A DNA stretch of 64,000 nucleotides from Sphaerotilus hippei (GTDB lineage: Bacteria > Pseudomonadota > Gammaproteobacteria > Burkholderiales > Burkholderiaceae_C), in assembly GCF_003201595.1 (NCBI RefSeq), contig NZ_QJJS01000015.1, positions 1 through 64,000 of the forward strand, read 5' to 3'. Positions 55,684 through 64,000 of this stretch are shown piece after piece; the first letter of the stretch is position 1; every line of letters begins with the position of its first letter. A program made the translations under genes and the position numbers. The notes beneath the pieces were generated by a model. The model did no database searches, had not been told where the DNA came from, and saw nothing but the letters and a program-made list of their open reading frames with translations.

Positions 55684-56898
55684 ATGGTCGCCACAGTTCG
55701 TCCTTCCCGCCGCGCGGCGCTGCGCCTGGCCGCCGCGGCGATGGCGGCCGTGTCGTGTTCGCCCCTGCGGGCGTCGCCGTCGCCGGTGCGCATCGGCATG
55801 ACGGCCGAGCTGAAGATGGCCACGAGCACCAGCCACGACATGATCCGCCTGGGCGTGGAGCTGGCCATCGAGGACCTGAACGCGGCCGGTGGCGTGCTGG
55901 GCGGGCGCCCGCTTCAGCTGGAGGTCCGCGACGATCGCAGCGTGCCCAGCCGTGGCGTCGAGAACCTGCGGGCGCTGGCGGCGCTGCCCGACCTGGTGGC
56001 GGTGTTCGGCAGCCGCTTCAGCCCGGTGCTGACCGAGATGGGCCATGTCGCGCCCGGCCTGCAGTGCCCGGTGTTCAGCCCCTGGGCGGCGGGCAGCACC
56101 GTGCTCGATCCGGGTCGGCAGCCCGACTGGTCCTTCCGGGTCTCGCTCAACGACACCTGGGCCATGAAGGCGCTGCTGCGCCAGGCCCATGCCGAGGGCC
56201 ACCTGCGCGTCGGCCTGATCGCGCCCAACTCGGGCTGGGGGCGCAGCTGCCAGCAGGCGGCCGAAGCCCAGGTGCCGCTCCACAAGGGGCTGCAGCTGCT
56301 GCCGGTGCGCTGGTACAACTGGGGTGGCGAGACCTCGCTCATCGAACATGTGCTCGACCTCAAGCGGGCGGGCATGCAGGCCCTGCTGCTGGTGGCCAAC
56401 GAGCCCGAGGGCATGGTGCTGGCCCGGGAGATGCTCGATCTGCCGGTGGCCAGCCGCCTGCCCATCCTGAGCCACTGGGGCATCGCCGGCGGGGACTTTC
56501 CCCGGCTGGTGGGTCCTGGCCTGCACGAGCTGGACCTGCGGGTGGTGCAGACCCGCGCGCTGCTGATCCACCGCAGTCCGCGCGGGCGGCAACTGATGGA
56601 GCGTGCCGCCGAGCGCATGGGCGTGGCCGATCCGATGCGCCTGCCCTCGCTGGTCGGCCTGGGGCAGGGCTACGACACGACCCTGATCCTGCACCGGGCG
56701 ATCGAGCGGGCCCGCAGCACCCGCCGCGAGGCCATCCGCGAGGCGCTGGAGCAGCTCGATCCGATCGACGGCGTGGTGCGACGTTATGCCCCGGCCTTCA
56801 CGCGCGAGCGCCACGAGGCGCTGTCCGAGTCCGACGTGATGCTGGCCCGCTGGGATGCCGAGGGGCGCCTGCAGCGGGTGGCCGGTGCGCGTGGGTGA
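55684..56898 (+). CDS. Periplasmic substrate-binding protein of the Leu/Ile/Val-urea type
   Basis: This 404-residue protein has a twin-arginine-like or Sec signal (VRPSRRAALRLAAAAMAAVS) and a type 1 periplasmic-binding fold: VRIGMTAELKMATSTSHDMI, GVELAIEDLNAAGGVLGGRP and VGLIAPNSGWGRSCQQAAEA. No ABC permease or ATPase genes follow; instead a sensor kinase gene starts 10 bp after it. That suggests it presents a ligand to the kinase, not a transporter, though this is inference. The ligand is not predictable from sequence. Confidence 0.85.
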   Translation: MVATVRPSRRAALRLAAAAMAAVSCSPLRASPSPVRIGMTAELKMATSTSHDMIRLGVELAIEDLNAAGGVLGGRPLQLEVRDDRSVPSRGVENLRALAALPDLVAVFGSRFSPVLTEMGHVAPGLQCPVFSPWAAGSTVLDPGRQPDWSFRVSLNDTWAMKALLRQAHAEGHLRVGLIAPNSGWGRSCQQAAEAQVPLHKGLQLLPVRWYNWGGETSLIEHVLDLKRAGMQALLLVANEPEGMVLAREMLDLPVASRLPILSHWGIAGGDFPRLVGPGLHELDLRVVQTRALLIHRSPRGRQLMERAAERMGVADPMRLPSLVGLGQGYDTTLILHRAIERARSTRREAIREALEQLDPIDGVVRRYAPAFTRERHEALSESDVMLARWDAEGRLQRVAGARG

Positions 56899-56908
56899 GG
56901 GGCCGGGC

Positions 56909-59900
56909 ATGAGCACGGGCCTGATGCCGAACGCCGCCGCGCCCGTCAGCCTGGCCACGCGCCTGGCCAGCGGCGCCCGCTACCTGGTGACCTGCGTGGT
57001 GCTGCTGGTCGGGGGGCTGTCCCTGGCCATGATCGGCTGGCTGCTGCTGCAGCGTGCCGACGCCCGGCTCAACAGCGCCGGCGGCGAGATCCACCTGCTG
57101 ATGGAGACGCGCCTGGACAACGCCGCGGCCGGCCTGGCCGAGCTGTCGCGCCGCACCCTGGTGCGCAATGCCCTGGTCGATCCCGCCGGGCGGGATGTCT
57201 ACCTCGCCCCGACCCTGTCCGAGCACCAGAAGAACAGCCTCGGGGTGCAGATGCTGTGGCTCACCGACCACGAGGGCCGGACGCTGGCCGACAGCCACGG
57301 TGAACTCCATGGGGCCGGACAGCCCGAGCCGTCACCGCCCGAGGTGCGTGACCTGGCCATCCGCAGCATGCTGGCCGGCCATCTGCAGCAGCAGCTGCAC
57401 CAGGAGGCCGGCCGGTGGCGACTGCTGCTGGCCTATCCCGTGGTGTTCGCCAGCACCGGCACGGTCGAGGGCACGCTGGTCGGCGAGCTCGACCTGGGGG
57501 CGCTGCTGCAGGCGCCCCTGGCGGCGCTGACGAAGGATTTCCGCGCCGAGGTGCGCTCGGGCCAGGACCTGCTGGCCATGACCGCGCCCCGCAGCGGGAA
57601 CGAGCTGTCGGCTTCGTGGTCGGTGCAGATGCGCACCCGCATCGGCGGGGTCAGCCAGGCCTTCATGCTCGATGTGCATCAGCCGGTCCTGACGGCACTG
57701 GCGCCGGTGCTGTGGATCGGCGCGCTGTATGCGATGGTGGGCGCGGCCCTGCTCTGGATCGCCCACCGCGGCGTCGAGCGGCTGGCCAACGGCGCGATGC
57801 GGCCGCTGCAGGCGCTGCAGGAGGCGGCTCACCGGGTGGCACGCGACGGCCTGGACCAGATCCCGCATCTGTCGCCTCAGGAGCTGCACCGCGGAGGCTC
57901 CGAGGTGCAGAGCCTGGCGCACAGCTTCGAGGCCATGCTCGCCCGCCTGCTGCAGGCCCAGACCGGGCTGGAGCGGATGGTGGCCCAGCGCACCGATCAG
58001 CTGGCGCAGGCCAAGGACCGCCTGGACAGCATCCTGGCCACGCTGGCCGACGGGGTCTATTCGCTCAGCATCGACCGGCAGGAGCTGCTGTTCGCCAGCC
58101 CGCCGGTGGCCCGCCTGCTGGGGGTGGGGCCCGACGAGACCCCGATGGTCGCGGCCACCATGCAGCGCTTGCTCGACGAGGACGGGCGAGCCGCACTCGA
58201 GGCGGCCTGCATCACCGCCCGGCAGCAGGGCTGCGCGGTCGCCTGCCTGGCCGTGCGTGGCGACGAGCACGGCCCCCGCTGGCTGGAGAACCGCATGACC
58301 CTGGTGCGCGACGCCTGCGGCCGGGCGCTGCGCATCGACGGCATCCTGTCGGACATCACCGCCACCGTGCGGGCCCGCGAGCGGGGCGAGCAGGCCACCG
58401 CCGGCCTGCGGCTGCGTGACCAGGCGCTCGCCTCCACGGGCAACGGCGTGCTCATCCTCGAGATGGCCCCGGGGCGGGCCCGTGCGGTCTATGCCAACCC
58501 GGCCATGGCGGCCCTCAGCGGGGCCTCGATCGAGGAGCTGCTGGCCGCCGATGGCGAGCTGCTGCGCTCGCGCATGCTGGACGAGGACATCGTGCACGCG
58601 ATGCGCGGGTGCGTGACCGGCTGCCACGACGTGCACCTCGAGACCCGCATGCGCCGCGCCGACGGCAGCATCATCTGGTGCGAGATCTCCATCAGCCCCA
58701 TGGTCGATCCGCAGGCGCCGCTGCCGGCGCCCGGGCAGCGGCCCTGGGTGCACCATGTCGTGCTGGTGATCGACGACGTCACCGAGCGGCGCCGCCAGGA
58801 GGCGATGCACCGGCGGGTGATCGAGTCGGTCAACGAGGTCATCTTCCAGGTCGACCTCGGCGGGCACTGGACCTACCTGAACCCGGCCTGGGAGCGCATC
58901 ACCGGCCGCAGCGGGCCGGACATGCTCGGGCGGCATTTCCTCGAGGCGATCCTGCCGGCCGACCGGGGCCGGGCGCAGCTGCTGTTCGAGGCGATGGTCC
59001 ATGGCGACGCCGGCAGCTGCCGCGGCGAGATCCGCCACCTGACGGCCGACGGCGGCTCCCGCTGGCTGGCGGTGCACGCCCATCGCCTGCTCGACGACGA
59101 CGGCCAGCCCTGCGGCTACAGCGGCACGCTGTCGGATGTCACCGAGCAGCGCGAGGCCGAAGCCAGCCTGAGGCTGCGCGACCGGGCCATCGACGCCAGC
59201 ACCAACGGCATCCTGCTGACCGACGTGCAGGCGCCGGGCAATCCGCTGGTCTTCGTCAACGCCGGCTTCACCCGCGTGACCGGTTATGCCCCCAGCGAGG
59301 TGCTGGGGCGCTCCTGCAGCCTGCTGCAGGGCGAGGACCATGACCAGCCCGGCCTGGCCGAGATCCGCGAGGCGATCGCCCGGGGCCAGCCCTGCCGGGT
59401 GCTGCTGCGCAACTACCGCCGCGACGGCCGGCGCTTCGACAACGACCTGTCGATCGCGCCGGTCCACGACGAGCTCACGGGCGAGATCACCCACTACATC
59501 GGCATCATCAGCGACATCACCGCGCGCCTGGAGGCCCAGGCGCTGCTGCGCGACCAGCTGGCCCGGCTGGACACCGTCTTCGCGCTCAGCCCCGACGGTT
59601 TCGTGTCCTTCGACCGGCAGGGGCACGCGATGTCGCTCAACCCGGCCTTCGAGCGCCTGGTCGGCGTGCCGGCCGCCGAGCTGCTCGGGCTGGACCGCGC
59701 GGCCTTCGATGCCCGCCTCGCCGGCGTGATCGAGGCGCGTGATCCCCCGGGCATGGCGCACTGGCTGTCCGATCTGGGGGAGGCGGGCGAAGCGGGCTGC
59801 CACGCCGAGGTGCTGGTCCTGCGCGGGCCGCCGCAGCGGGTGGTCGTCTCCAGCCGGCGCGACTGCGATGCGCCCAGCGTGTCGCAGGTGCTGCACCTGC

Positions 59901-60643
59901 GCGACATCACCCGCGAGACCGAGGTCGACCGCATGAAGAGCGAGTTCCTGTCGACCGCCGCCCACGAGCTGCGCACGCCGATGGCCAGCATCCGCGGCTT
60001 CTCCGACCTGCTGCTGATGCGCCGCTTCGACGAGGAGCGCACCCGCGACGTGCTGCAGACCATCAACCGGCAGTCGGTCTGGCTGACCAACATGATCAAC
60101 GAGCTGCTGGACCTCGCCCGCATCGAGGCCCGCAAGGGCAAGGACTTCTGCCTGGAGGTGCTGGATGTGCGCGACATCGTCACCGCCGGCGTGGAGGGCC
60201 TGATGGTGCCGGGGGATGAGCGCCGGATCGAGCAGACCCTGTCCGCCTTGCCGATGCCGGTGCGGGTGGACCGGGCCAAGTTCCAGCATGCGATCACCAA
60301 CGTGCTGTCCAACGCCTACAAGTACTCCCCCCAGGGCGGGCGCATCGAGCTGCAGACCCTGCAGCGCCAGCGCCAGGGCCGCGACCGGGTGGGCGTGGTC
60401 GTGCGTGACCACGGCATCGGCATGTCGCCCGAGCACGCCCGGCGGGCCTTCGAGCGCTTCTTCCGCGCCGACGCCTCGGGCAACATCCCCGGCACCGGGC
60501 TCGGGCTGGCGCTGGTCAAGGAGATCGTCGAGCTGCACGGCGGCGAGGTCGAGCTCGACAGCGTGCTGGGCCAGGGCACGAGCGTGACGCTGTGGCTGCC
60601 GGCCTGGACCACCGACGTCACCGCCGAGCCGGCCTGCGCCTGA
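56909..60643 (+). CDS. Multi-PAS membrane sensor histidine kinase
   Basis: This 1244-residue protein has a membrane segment at about 25-47, a periplasmic sensor region, a second membrane segment at about 265-288, a HAMP-like linker, and then about five PAS modules between 385 and 1010 (for example NEVIFQVDLGGHWTYLNPAW and TRVTGYAPSEVLGRSCSLLQ). The HisKA domain has STAAHELRTPMASIRGFSDL with the phospho-acceptor His1019. The HATPase domain has the N-box NVLSNAYKYSPQGG, DHGIGM and GTGLGLALVKEIVELHGGEV. No response regulator gene follows, so its partner is elsewhere. Pairing with the substrate-binding protein upstream suggests periplasmic ligand sensing. Confidence 0.92.
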   Translation: MSTGLMPNAAAPVSLATRLASGARYLVTCVVLLVGGLSLAMIGWLLLQRADARLNSAGGEIHLLMETRLDNAAAGLAELSRRTLVRNALVDPAGRDVYLAPTLSEHQKNSLGVQMLWLTDHEGRTLADSHGELHGAGQPEPSPPEVRDLAIRSMLAGHLQQQLHQEAGRWRLLLAYPVVFASTGTVEGTLVGELDLGALLQAPLAALTKDFRAEVRSGQDLLAMTAPRSGNELSASWSVQMRTRIGGVSQAFMLDVHQPVLTALAPVLWIGALYAMVGAALLWIAHRGVERLANGAMRPLQALQEAAHRVARDGLDQIPHLSPQELHRGGSEVQSLAHSFEAMLARLLQAQTGLERMVAQRTDQLAQAKDRLDSILATLADGVYSLSIDRQELLFASPPVARLLGVGPDETPMVAATMQRLLDEDGRAALEAACITARQQGCAVACLAVRGDEHGPRWLENRMTLVRDACGRALRIDGILSDITATVRARERGEQATAGLRLRDQALASTGNGVLILEMAPGRARAVYANPAMAALSGASIEELLAADGELLRSRMLDEDIVHAMRGCVTGCHDVHLETRMRRADGSIIWCEISISPMVDPQAPLPAPGQRPWVHHVVLVIDDVTERRRQEAMHRRVIESVNEVIFQVDLGGHWTYLNPAWERITGRSGPDMLGRHFLEAILPADRGRAQLLFEAMVHGDAGSCRGEIRHLTADGGSRWLAVHAHRLLDDDGQPCGYSGTLSDVTEQREAEASLRLRDRAIDASTNGILLTDVQAPGNPLVFVNAGFTRVTGYAPSEVLGRSCSLLQGEDHDQPGLAEIREAIARGQPCRVLLRNYRRDGRRFDNDLSIAPVHDELTGEITHYIGIISDITARLEAQALLRDQLARLDTVFALSPDGFVSFDRQGHAMSLNPAFERLVGVPAAELLGLDRAAFDARLAGVIEARDPPGMAHWLSDLGEAGEAGCHAEVLVLRGPPQRVVVSSRRDCDAPSVSQVLHLRDITRETEVDRMKSEFLSTAAHELRTPMASIRGFSDLLLMRRFDEERTRDVLQTINRQSVWLTNMINELLDLARIEARKGKDFCLEVLDVRDIVTAGVEGLMVPGDERRIEQTLSALPMPVRVDRAKFQHAITNVLSNAYKYSPQGGRIELQTLQRQRQGRDRVGVVVRDHGIGMSPEHARRAFERFFRADASGNIPGTGLGLALVKEIVELHGGEVELDSVLGQGTSVTLWLPAWTTDVTAEPACA

Positions 60644-60705
60644 GCCCCTACACTGGCCCGGCCGGCCCCGTCGGGCCGGCTGGATGAACCCGTGGAGATG
60701 CCGAC

Positions 60706-61221
60706 ATGCGATGGATGGCGGGCCTGACGGCCCTGGTGATGCTGGCCGGCTGTGCCTCGACCCCGGTCGAGCCCCTGCCCGTGGTGGCGTCGGTCGATCT
60801 GGAACGCTACCTCGGCATCTGGCACGAGGTGGCCTCCCTGCCCAACCGTTTCCAGTCCGGGTGTGTCGCCGACACGCAGGCCGAGTACCGCCGGGTCGAC
60901 GGCGCGATCGAGGTGCGCAACCGCTGCCGTCGGGCCGACGGCCAGTTCGAGTCCGTCACCGGCGTGGCCAAGGTCGTGCCCGACAGTGGCAATGCCAAGC
61001 TGCGGGTCAGCTTCTTCCGGCCCTTCTACGGCAACTACTGGGTGCTGGCGCTCGATCCGGACTACCGCTGGGCGCTGGTGGGCGAGCCCGGCCGCCGCTT
61101 CGGCTGGGTGCTGTCCCGCACCCCCGTGCTGCCGGCGGCCGATCTCGAGGCGGCGCTGGCCCGTGCCGCGGCGCTCGGCTACGACCGGGGCGCCTTCCGC
61201 CTGAGCCCGCCGCAGCCCTGA
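60706..61221 (+). CDS. blc: Outer-membrane lipocalin Blc-type
   Basis: This 171-residue lipoprotein has a signal with lipobox LAGC at about residue 15, then the lipocalin GxW signature DLERYLGIWHEVASLPNRFQ and NYWVLALDPDYRWALVG (the second conserved region), ending SPPQP. It binds fatty acids or lysophospholipids at the outer membrane. TACACT (60649-60654) could be its -10. It stands alone between the sensor kinase and the arsenic genes. Confidence 0.94.
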   Translation: MRWMAGLTALVMLAGCASTPVEPLPVVASVDLERYLGIWHEVASLPNRFQSGCVADTQAEYRRVDGAIEVRNRCRRADGQFESVTGVAKVVPDSGNAKLRVSFFRPFYGNYWVLALDPDYRWALVGEPGRRFGWVLSRTPVLPAADLEAALARAAALGYDRGAFRLSPPQP

Positions 61222-61249
61222 CACGCCGCGCCGCGCCCGCCGGCGCGCG

Positions 61250-61282
61250 TTGACATCCTGATTATTTCCATCAAAATGGAAA
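61250..61282 (+). promoter_or_regulatory. Promoter with palindromic operator for the arsenic genes
   Basis: TTGACA (61250-61255) is a perfect -35; CAAAAT (61272-61277), 16 bp on, is a fair -10. A perfect palindrome TTTCCAT-CAAA-ATGGAAA (61265-61282) covers the -10. A dimeric repressor, presumably an ArsR-type protein, would block polymerase here. No arsR lies in the window. Confidence 0.7.
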
Positions 61283-61313
61283 GATCGAATCTGCCTGCCC
61301 CCGGCCTCGCCCC

Positions 61314-62381
61314 ATGAGCACCTCCGCCTTGCCCCGTCACGAAGCGCCCGCGCCGATGAGCGTGTTCGAGCGCTACCTCACCGTCTGGGTGTTCCTGTGC
61401 ATCGTCGTGGGCATCGCGCTGGGGCAGTGGCTGCCCGGCCCGTTCCAGGCCATCGGCCGCATGGAGGTGGCCCGGGTCAACCTGCCGGTGGGCCTGCTGA
61501 TCTGGGTGATGATCATCCCGATGCTGCTGAAGGTCGACTTCGGCGCGCTGCACCAGGTGCGCCAGCACTGGCGCGGCATCGGCGTGACGCTGTTCGTCAA
61601 CTGGGCGGTCAAGCCCTTCTCGATGGCGCTGCTGGGCTGGATCTTCATCCGCCAGGTGTTCGCGCCCTGGCTGCCGGCCGAGCAGCTCGACAGCTACGTG
61701 GCCGGCCTGATCCTGCTGGCCGCCGCACCCTGCACGGCGATGGTGTTCGTCTGGAGCCGCCTCACCGGCGGGCACCCGCTGTTCACGCTGTCGCAGGTGG
61801 CGCTCAACGATGCCATCATGGTGTTCGCCTTCGCGCCGCTGGTGGCGCTGCTGCTGGGCCTGTCGGCCATCACCGTGCCGTGGGACACGCTGATCACCTC
61901 GGTGGTGCTGTACATCGTGATCCCGGTGGTGATCGCGCAGGTGTGGCGCCAGGTGTTGCTGCGCCAGGGTCAGGCGGCTTTCGACGCGGCACTGGCCAAG
62001 ATCGGGCCCTGGTCCATCACGGCGCTGCTGGCCACGCTGGTGCTGCTGTTCGCCTTCCAGGGCCAGGCCATCATCGCGCAGCCGCTGGTGATCGTGATGC
62101 TGGCCGTGCCCATCCTGATCCAGGTGTTCTTCAACTCCGGGCTGGCCTACTGGCTCAACCGCCGGCTGGGTGAGTCCCACAGCGTGGCCTGTCCGTCGGC
62201 GCTGATCGGCGCGAGCAACTTCTTCGAGCTGGCGGTGGCGGCGGCCATCAGCCTGTTCGGCTTCGAGTCCGGCGCGGCGCTGGCCACCGTGGTGGGCGTG
62301 CTCATCGAGGTGCCGGTGATGCTGCTGGTGGTGCGCGTGGTCAACCAGAGCAAGGGCTGGTATGAGCGGGGCGTGTCGTGA
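61314..62381 (+). CDS. acr3: Arsenite efflux permease of the Acr3 family
   Basis: This 355-residue membrane protein has about ten hydrophobic segments and Acr3 motifs: [37 protein letters not shown] with the conserved Cys, [19 protein letters not shown] and [20 protein letters not shown]. It exports arsenite across the inner membrane. It shares an operon with arsH, whose ATG overlaps its stop (TGATG), behind the palindromic operator at 61265. Often annotated arsB although unrelated to E. coli ArsB. Confidence 0.95.
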   Translation: MSTSALPRHEAPAPMSVFERYLTVWVFLCIVVGIALGQWLPGPFQAIGRMEVARVNLPVGLLIWVMIIPMLLKVDFGALHQVRQHWRGIGVTLFVNWAVKPFSMALLGWIFIRQVFAPWLPAEQLDSYVAGLILLAAAPCTAMVFVWSRLTGGHPLFTLSQVALNDAIMVFAFAPLVALLLGLSAITVPWDTLITSVVLYIVIPVVIAQVWRQVLLRQGQAAFDAALAKIGPWSITALLATLVLLFAFQGQAIIAQPLVIVMLAVPILIQVFFNSGLAYWLNRRLGESHSVACPSALIGASNFFELAVAAAISLFGFESGAALATVVGVLIEVPVMLLVVRVVNQSKGWYERGVS

Positions 62382-63100
62382 TGGACGCGCTGCATGACCT
62401 GCCCAACATCGACCCGGCGCTGTGGGCCGTGCCTTCGCCGGCGGCCCTGCAGCCGGTGGCGCCGGCCCGCCACGCGCCCCGTTTCCTGCTGCTGTACGGC
62501 TCGCTGCGCGAGCGCTCCTTCAGCCGGCTGCTGACGCAGGAGGCTGCCCGCCTGCTCGAGGCCATGGGCGGCGAGGCGCGCATCTTCGACCCCACTGGCC
62601 TGCCGCTGCCCGATGGGGCGCCGCACACGCACCCGAAAGTGGCCGAGCTGCGCGAGCTGGTGCGCTGGGCCGAAGGCATGGTGTGGTGCTCGCCCGAGCG
62701 CCATGGCGCGATGACCGGCATCATGAAGGCGCAGATCGACTGGATCCCGCTGTCCGAAGGGGCCGTGCGCCCGACCCAGGGCAAGACGCTGGCGGTGATG
62801 CAGGTCTGCGGCGGCTCGCAGTCCTTCAACGCGGTCAACCAGTTGCGTGTGCTGGGGCGCTGGATGCGCATGCTGACCATCCCGAACCAGTCGTCGGTGG
62901 CCAAGGCCTTCCTCGAGTTCGACGAGGCCGACCGCATGAAGCCCTCGCCGTACTACGACCGGGTGGTCGACGTGATGGAGGAGCTGGTCAAGTTCACGCT
63001 GCTGACCCGCGACCTGACCCCCCATCTGGTCGATCGTTACAGCGAGCGCAAGGAATCCGCGCAGGCCCTGATGGCCCGGGTGAACCAGCGCAGCCTCTGA
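62381..63100 (+). CDS. arsH: ArsH NADPH-dependent flavoprotein
   Basis: This 239-residue flavodoxin-like protein has [20 protein letters not shown] binding FMN phosphate, then [20 protein letters not shown] and [20 protein letters not shown], typical of ArsH. It oxidises trivalent organoarsenicals or acts as a quinone/metal reductase. I use ATG 62381 (overlapping the acr3 stop); a GTG one codon earlier is possible. Its presence without arsC or arsR in the window suggests the rest of the ars set is elsewhere. Confidence 0.95.
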   Translation: MDALHDLPNIDPALWAVPSPAALQPVAPARHAPRFLLLYGSLRERSFSRLLTQEAARLLEAMGGEARIFDPTGLPLPDGAPHTHPKVAELRELVRWAEGMVWCSPERHGAMTGIMKAQIDWIPLSEGAVRPTQGKTLAVMQVCGGSQSFNAVNQLRVLGRWMRMLTIPNQSSVAKAFLEFDEADRMKPSPYYDRVVDVMEELVKFTLLTRDLTPHLVDRYSERKESAQALMARVNQRSL

Positions 63101-63444
63101 GCCACCGGGTCACCGGGCCATCAGCGCCCGTGCGCGGCACCGGCCCGCCCGACCCCGACCACTGCCTCGACCACGGGAGGACCGGCTGGAGCGGGTGCAT
63201 TTCCCGCTCCAGCCCGGTGCCCGGGCCACCCCCTCGTTCCGGTGGCCGGTGCCGGTCCATGCCCCTCGTCCGCGGCAGGCATGAGCGCGCAAAGGTCTTT
63301 TTTTGGTCTCGGTCACGATCTCGCCCCGAGGTGGTGCCTACAATCAAAAGGCGTGTTACGAATCTTGCATAGCTCATCCGGCTGTGTACAAAAGATCCCC
63401 GTCGTGGTGTTTTCCGTGTGTTTTTTCAGGATGCCGCCGGTTGT
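63101..63444. other. Intergenic region between arsH and the bactofilin gene
   Basis: These 344 bases hold no supported gene. The first part has the hairpin listed at 63181-63219. The second part is less GC-rich and contains TACAAT at 63339-63344, a possible -10 for the bactofilin gene with a leader of about 95 bases. Confidence 0.5.
63181..63219. terminator. Hairpin after arsH
   Basis: CTGGAGCGGG and CCCGCTCCAG form a perfect 10-bp stem over a 7-base loop, extended by ACCGG/CCGGT past one bulged base. It lies 80 bp after the arsH stop. There is no U-run, so it may be a factor-assisted terminator or an RNA-end stabiliser. Confidence 0.5.
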
Positions 63445-63888
63445 ATGAGTTCCTCTTCCCGAATTTCTTCCCGCCAGCCGGCTGCCGCACGAAGCGGTGG
63501 CTGGTTCGGCCGCCGCAAGAAAAACGACGATCCGCTGCAGGAGCGCATCGACTGCCTGATCGGTGCGGACGTGGCCATCCAGGGTGATGTCGTCTTCGCG
63601 GGTGGCTTGCGCATCGACGGGCAGATCCGCGGTGACGTGACCGTCTCCGACATCAAGGCGGGCACGCTGATGATCGGCGACGAGGGCCGCATCCAGGGCG
63701 ACGTGCGCGTGTCCCACGTGATCATCTACGGCCACATCGAAGGCACGGTGTACGCGTCGGGCCTGGTCGACCTGAGACAGAACGCCCGCATCTCCGGCGA
63801 CGTGCATTACGGTGCGCTCGAGATGCAGGCCGGCGCGGTCATCGAGGGCCATCTGGTGCCGCACCGGCAGAACGGGGGCACGCAGTGA
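63445..63888 (+). CDS. Bactofilin (polymer-forming cytoskeletal protein)
   Basis: This 147-residue protein has a basic, serine-rich N-terminal tail (SSSSRISSRQPAA ... WFGRRKKND), then the bactofilin beta-helix with regular repeats: IDCLIGADVAIQGDVVFAGG, LRIDGQIRGDVTVSD, MIGDEGRIQGDVRVSHVII and GHIEGTVYASGLVDLRQNAR. Bactofilins self-assemble into filaments at the membrane and help shape or polarity. A further reading frame overlaps its stop by 4 bp. Confidence 0.92.
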   Translation: MSSSSRISSRQPAAARSGGWFGRRKKNDDPLQERIDCLIGADVAIQGDVVFAGGLRIDGQIRGDVTVSDIKAGTLMIGDEGRIQGDVRVSHVIIYGHIEGTVYASGLVDLRQNARISGDVHYGALEMQAGAVIEGHLVPHRQNGGTQ

Positions 63889-64000
63889 TCGCCGCGGCCG
63901 ACCCCGCGTTCGTCTACCTGCCCAGCGGGCGGCTGTCGCCGATCGACGGCCTGGACGACCTGCCCGCCTGGCGCCACCTGAGCGCTCAGGTCGCGCGCGA
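63885..64000 (+). CDS. Unknown protein, N-terminal fragment cut by the window edge
   Basis: A GTG at 63885 overlaps the bactofilin stop (GTGA) and opens a frame of 38 codons to the window end, reading IAAADPAFVYLPSGRLSPID and then GLDDLPAWRHLSAQVAR. The tight overlap suggests an operon with the bactofilin gene. I do not recognise the family from this fragment. Confidence 0.55.
   Translation, partial: MIAAADPAFVYLPSGRLSPIDGLDDLPAWRHLSAQVAR

Overview
The window is high-GC DNA with dense, short-spaced genes typical of a betaproteobacterium of the order Burkholderiales, in the neighbourhood of Rubrivivax, Leptothrix, Sphaerotilus or Ideonella. This rests on the gene orders (TPR protein-lolB-ispE-tRNA-Gln-prs-rplY-pth; nadK/recN/rapZ opposite hrcA; rsmD-coaD-ferredoxin next to ftsY), the PEP-CTERM/XrtA-type exopolysaccharide genes and the nirBD cluster. 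I cannot fix the genus from the sequence alone.

Region 1 (1-12925) is a complete type I-F CRISPR-Cas locus read right to left: cas1, cas3 (cas2-3 fusion), then cas8f-cas5f-cas7f-cas6f, a leader, and an array of 45 identical 28-bp repeats with 44 spacers. Two things stand out. An IS5-family element (2884-4062, TSD CTAG) sits 7-11 bp from the first repeat and parts the array from its IHF-site-bearing leader. And the 215-bp gap between cas3 and cas8f holds a two-repeat mini-CRISPR (8359-8440). Its short spacer matches, in exact register and next to a CC PAM, a site 58 bp upstream in the same gap. That is the design of a CreA/CreR-type guide that uses the Cas complex as a repressor, here in type I-F. 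It is the most interesting feature of the window. Two pairs of spacers overlap one another in target sequence, and one pair confirms CC as the PAM.

Region 2 (13065-19722) holds a glycerophosphodiester phosphodiesterase, a very large FAD/Fe-S dehydrogenase (DUF3683 type), a HIT protein, a DUF971 protein and ubiE. Region 3 (20067-28732) is the start of an exopolysaccharide cluster: priming sugar transferase, export lipoprotein, chain-length protein, tyrosine autokinase, outer-membrane protein, and an AAA ATPase fused to a degenerate UDP-GlcNAc 2-epimerase-like domain. Region 4 (28773-47042) is housekeeping: ftsY, rsmD, coaD, ferredoxin, pth, rplY, prs, tRNA-Gln, ispE, lolB, a TPR protein, mutM, a dynamin-like GTPase, mutY, a Lon-N-domain protein, rapZ, recN, nadK and hrcA.

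Region 5 (47101-48753) is a tRNA (anticodon CAT) whose 3' end is duplicated 1.58 kb away. The segment between the copies carries one recognisable gene, an AbiTii-domain protein, plus paired 9-bp repeats like integrase arm sites, but no integrase: a minimal, non-autonomous defence island. Region 6 (48765-60643) has a pair of YeeE/YedE half-transporters, then nirB-nirD-nirC, a PP2C-kinase fusion, a periplasmic substrate-binding protein and a large multi-PAS histidine kinase: nitrite assimilation followed by likely sensing genes. Region 7 (60706-64000) has a lipocalin, an acr3-arsH arsenic pair behind a palindromic operator, a bactofilin and the start of an unknown gene.
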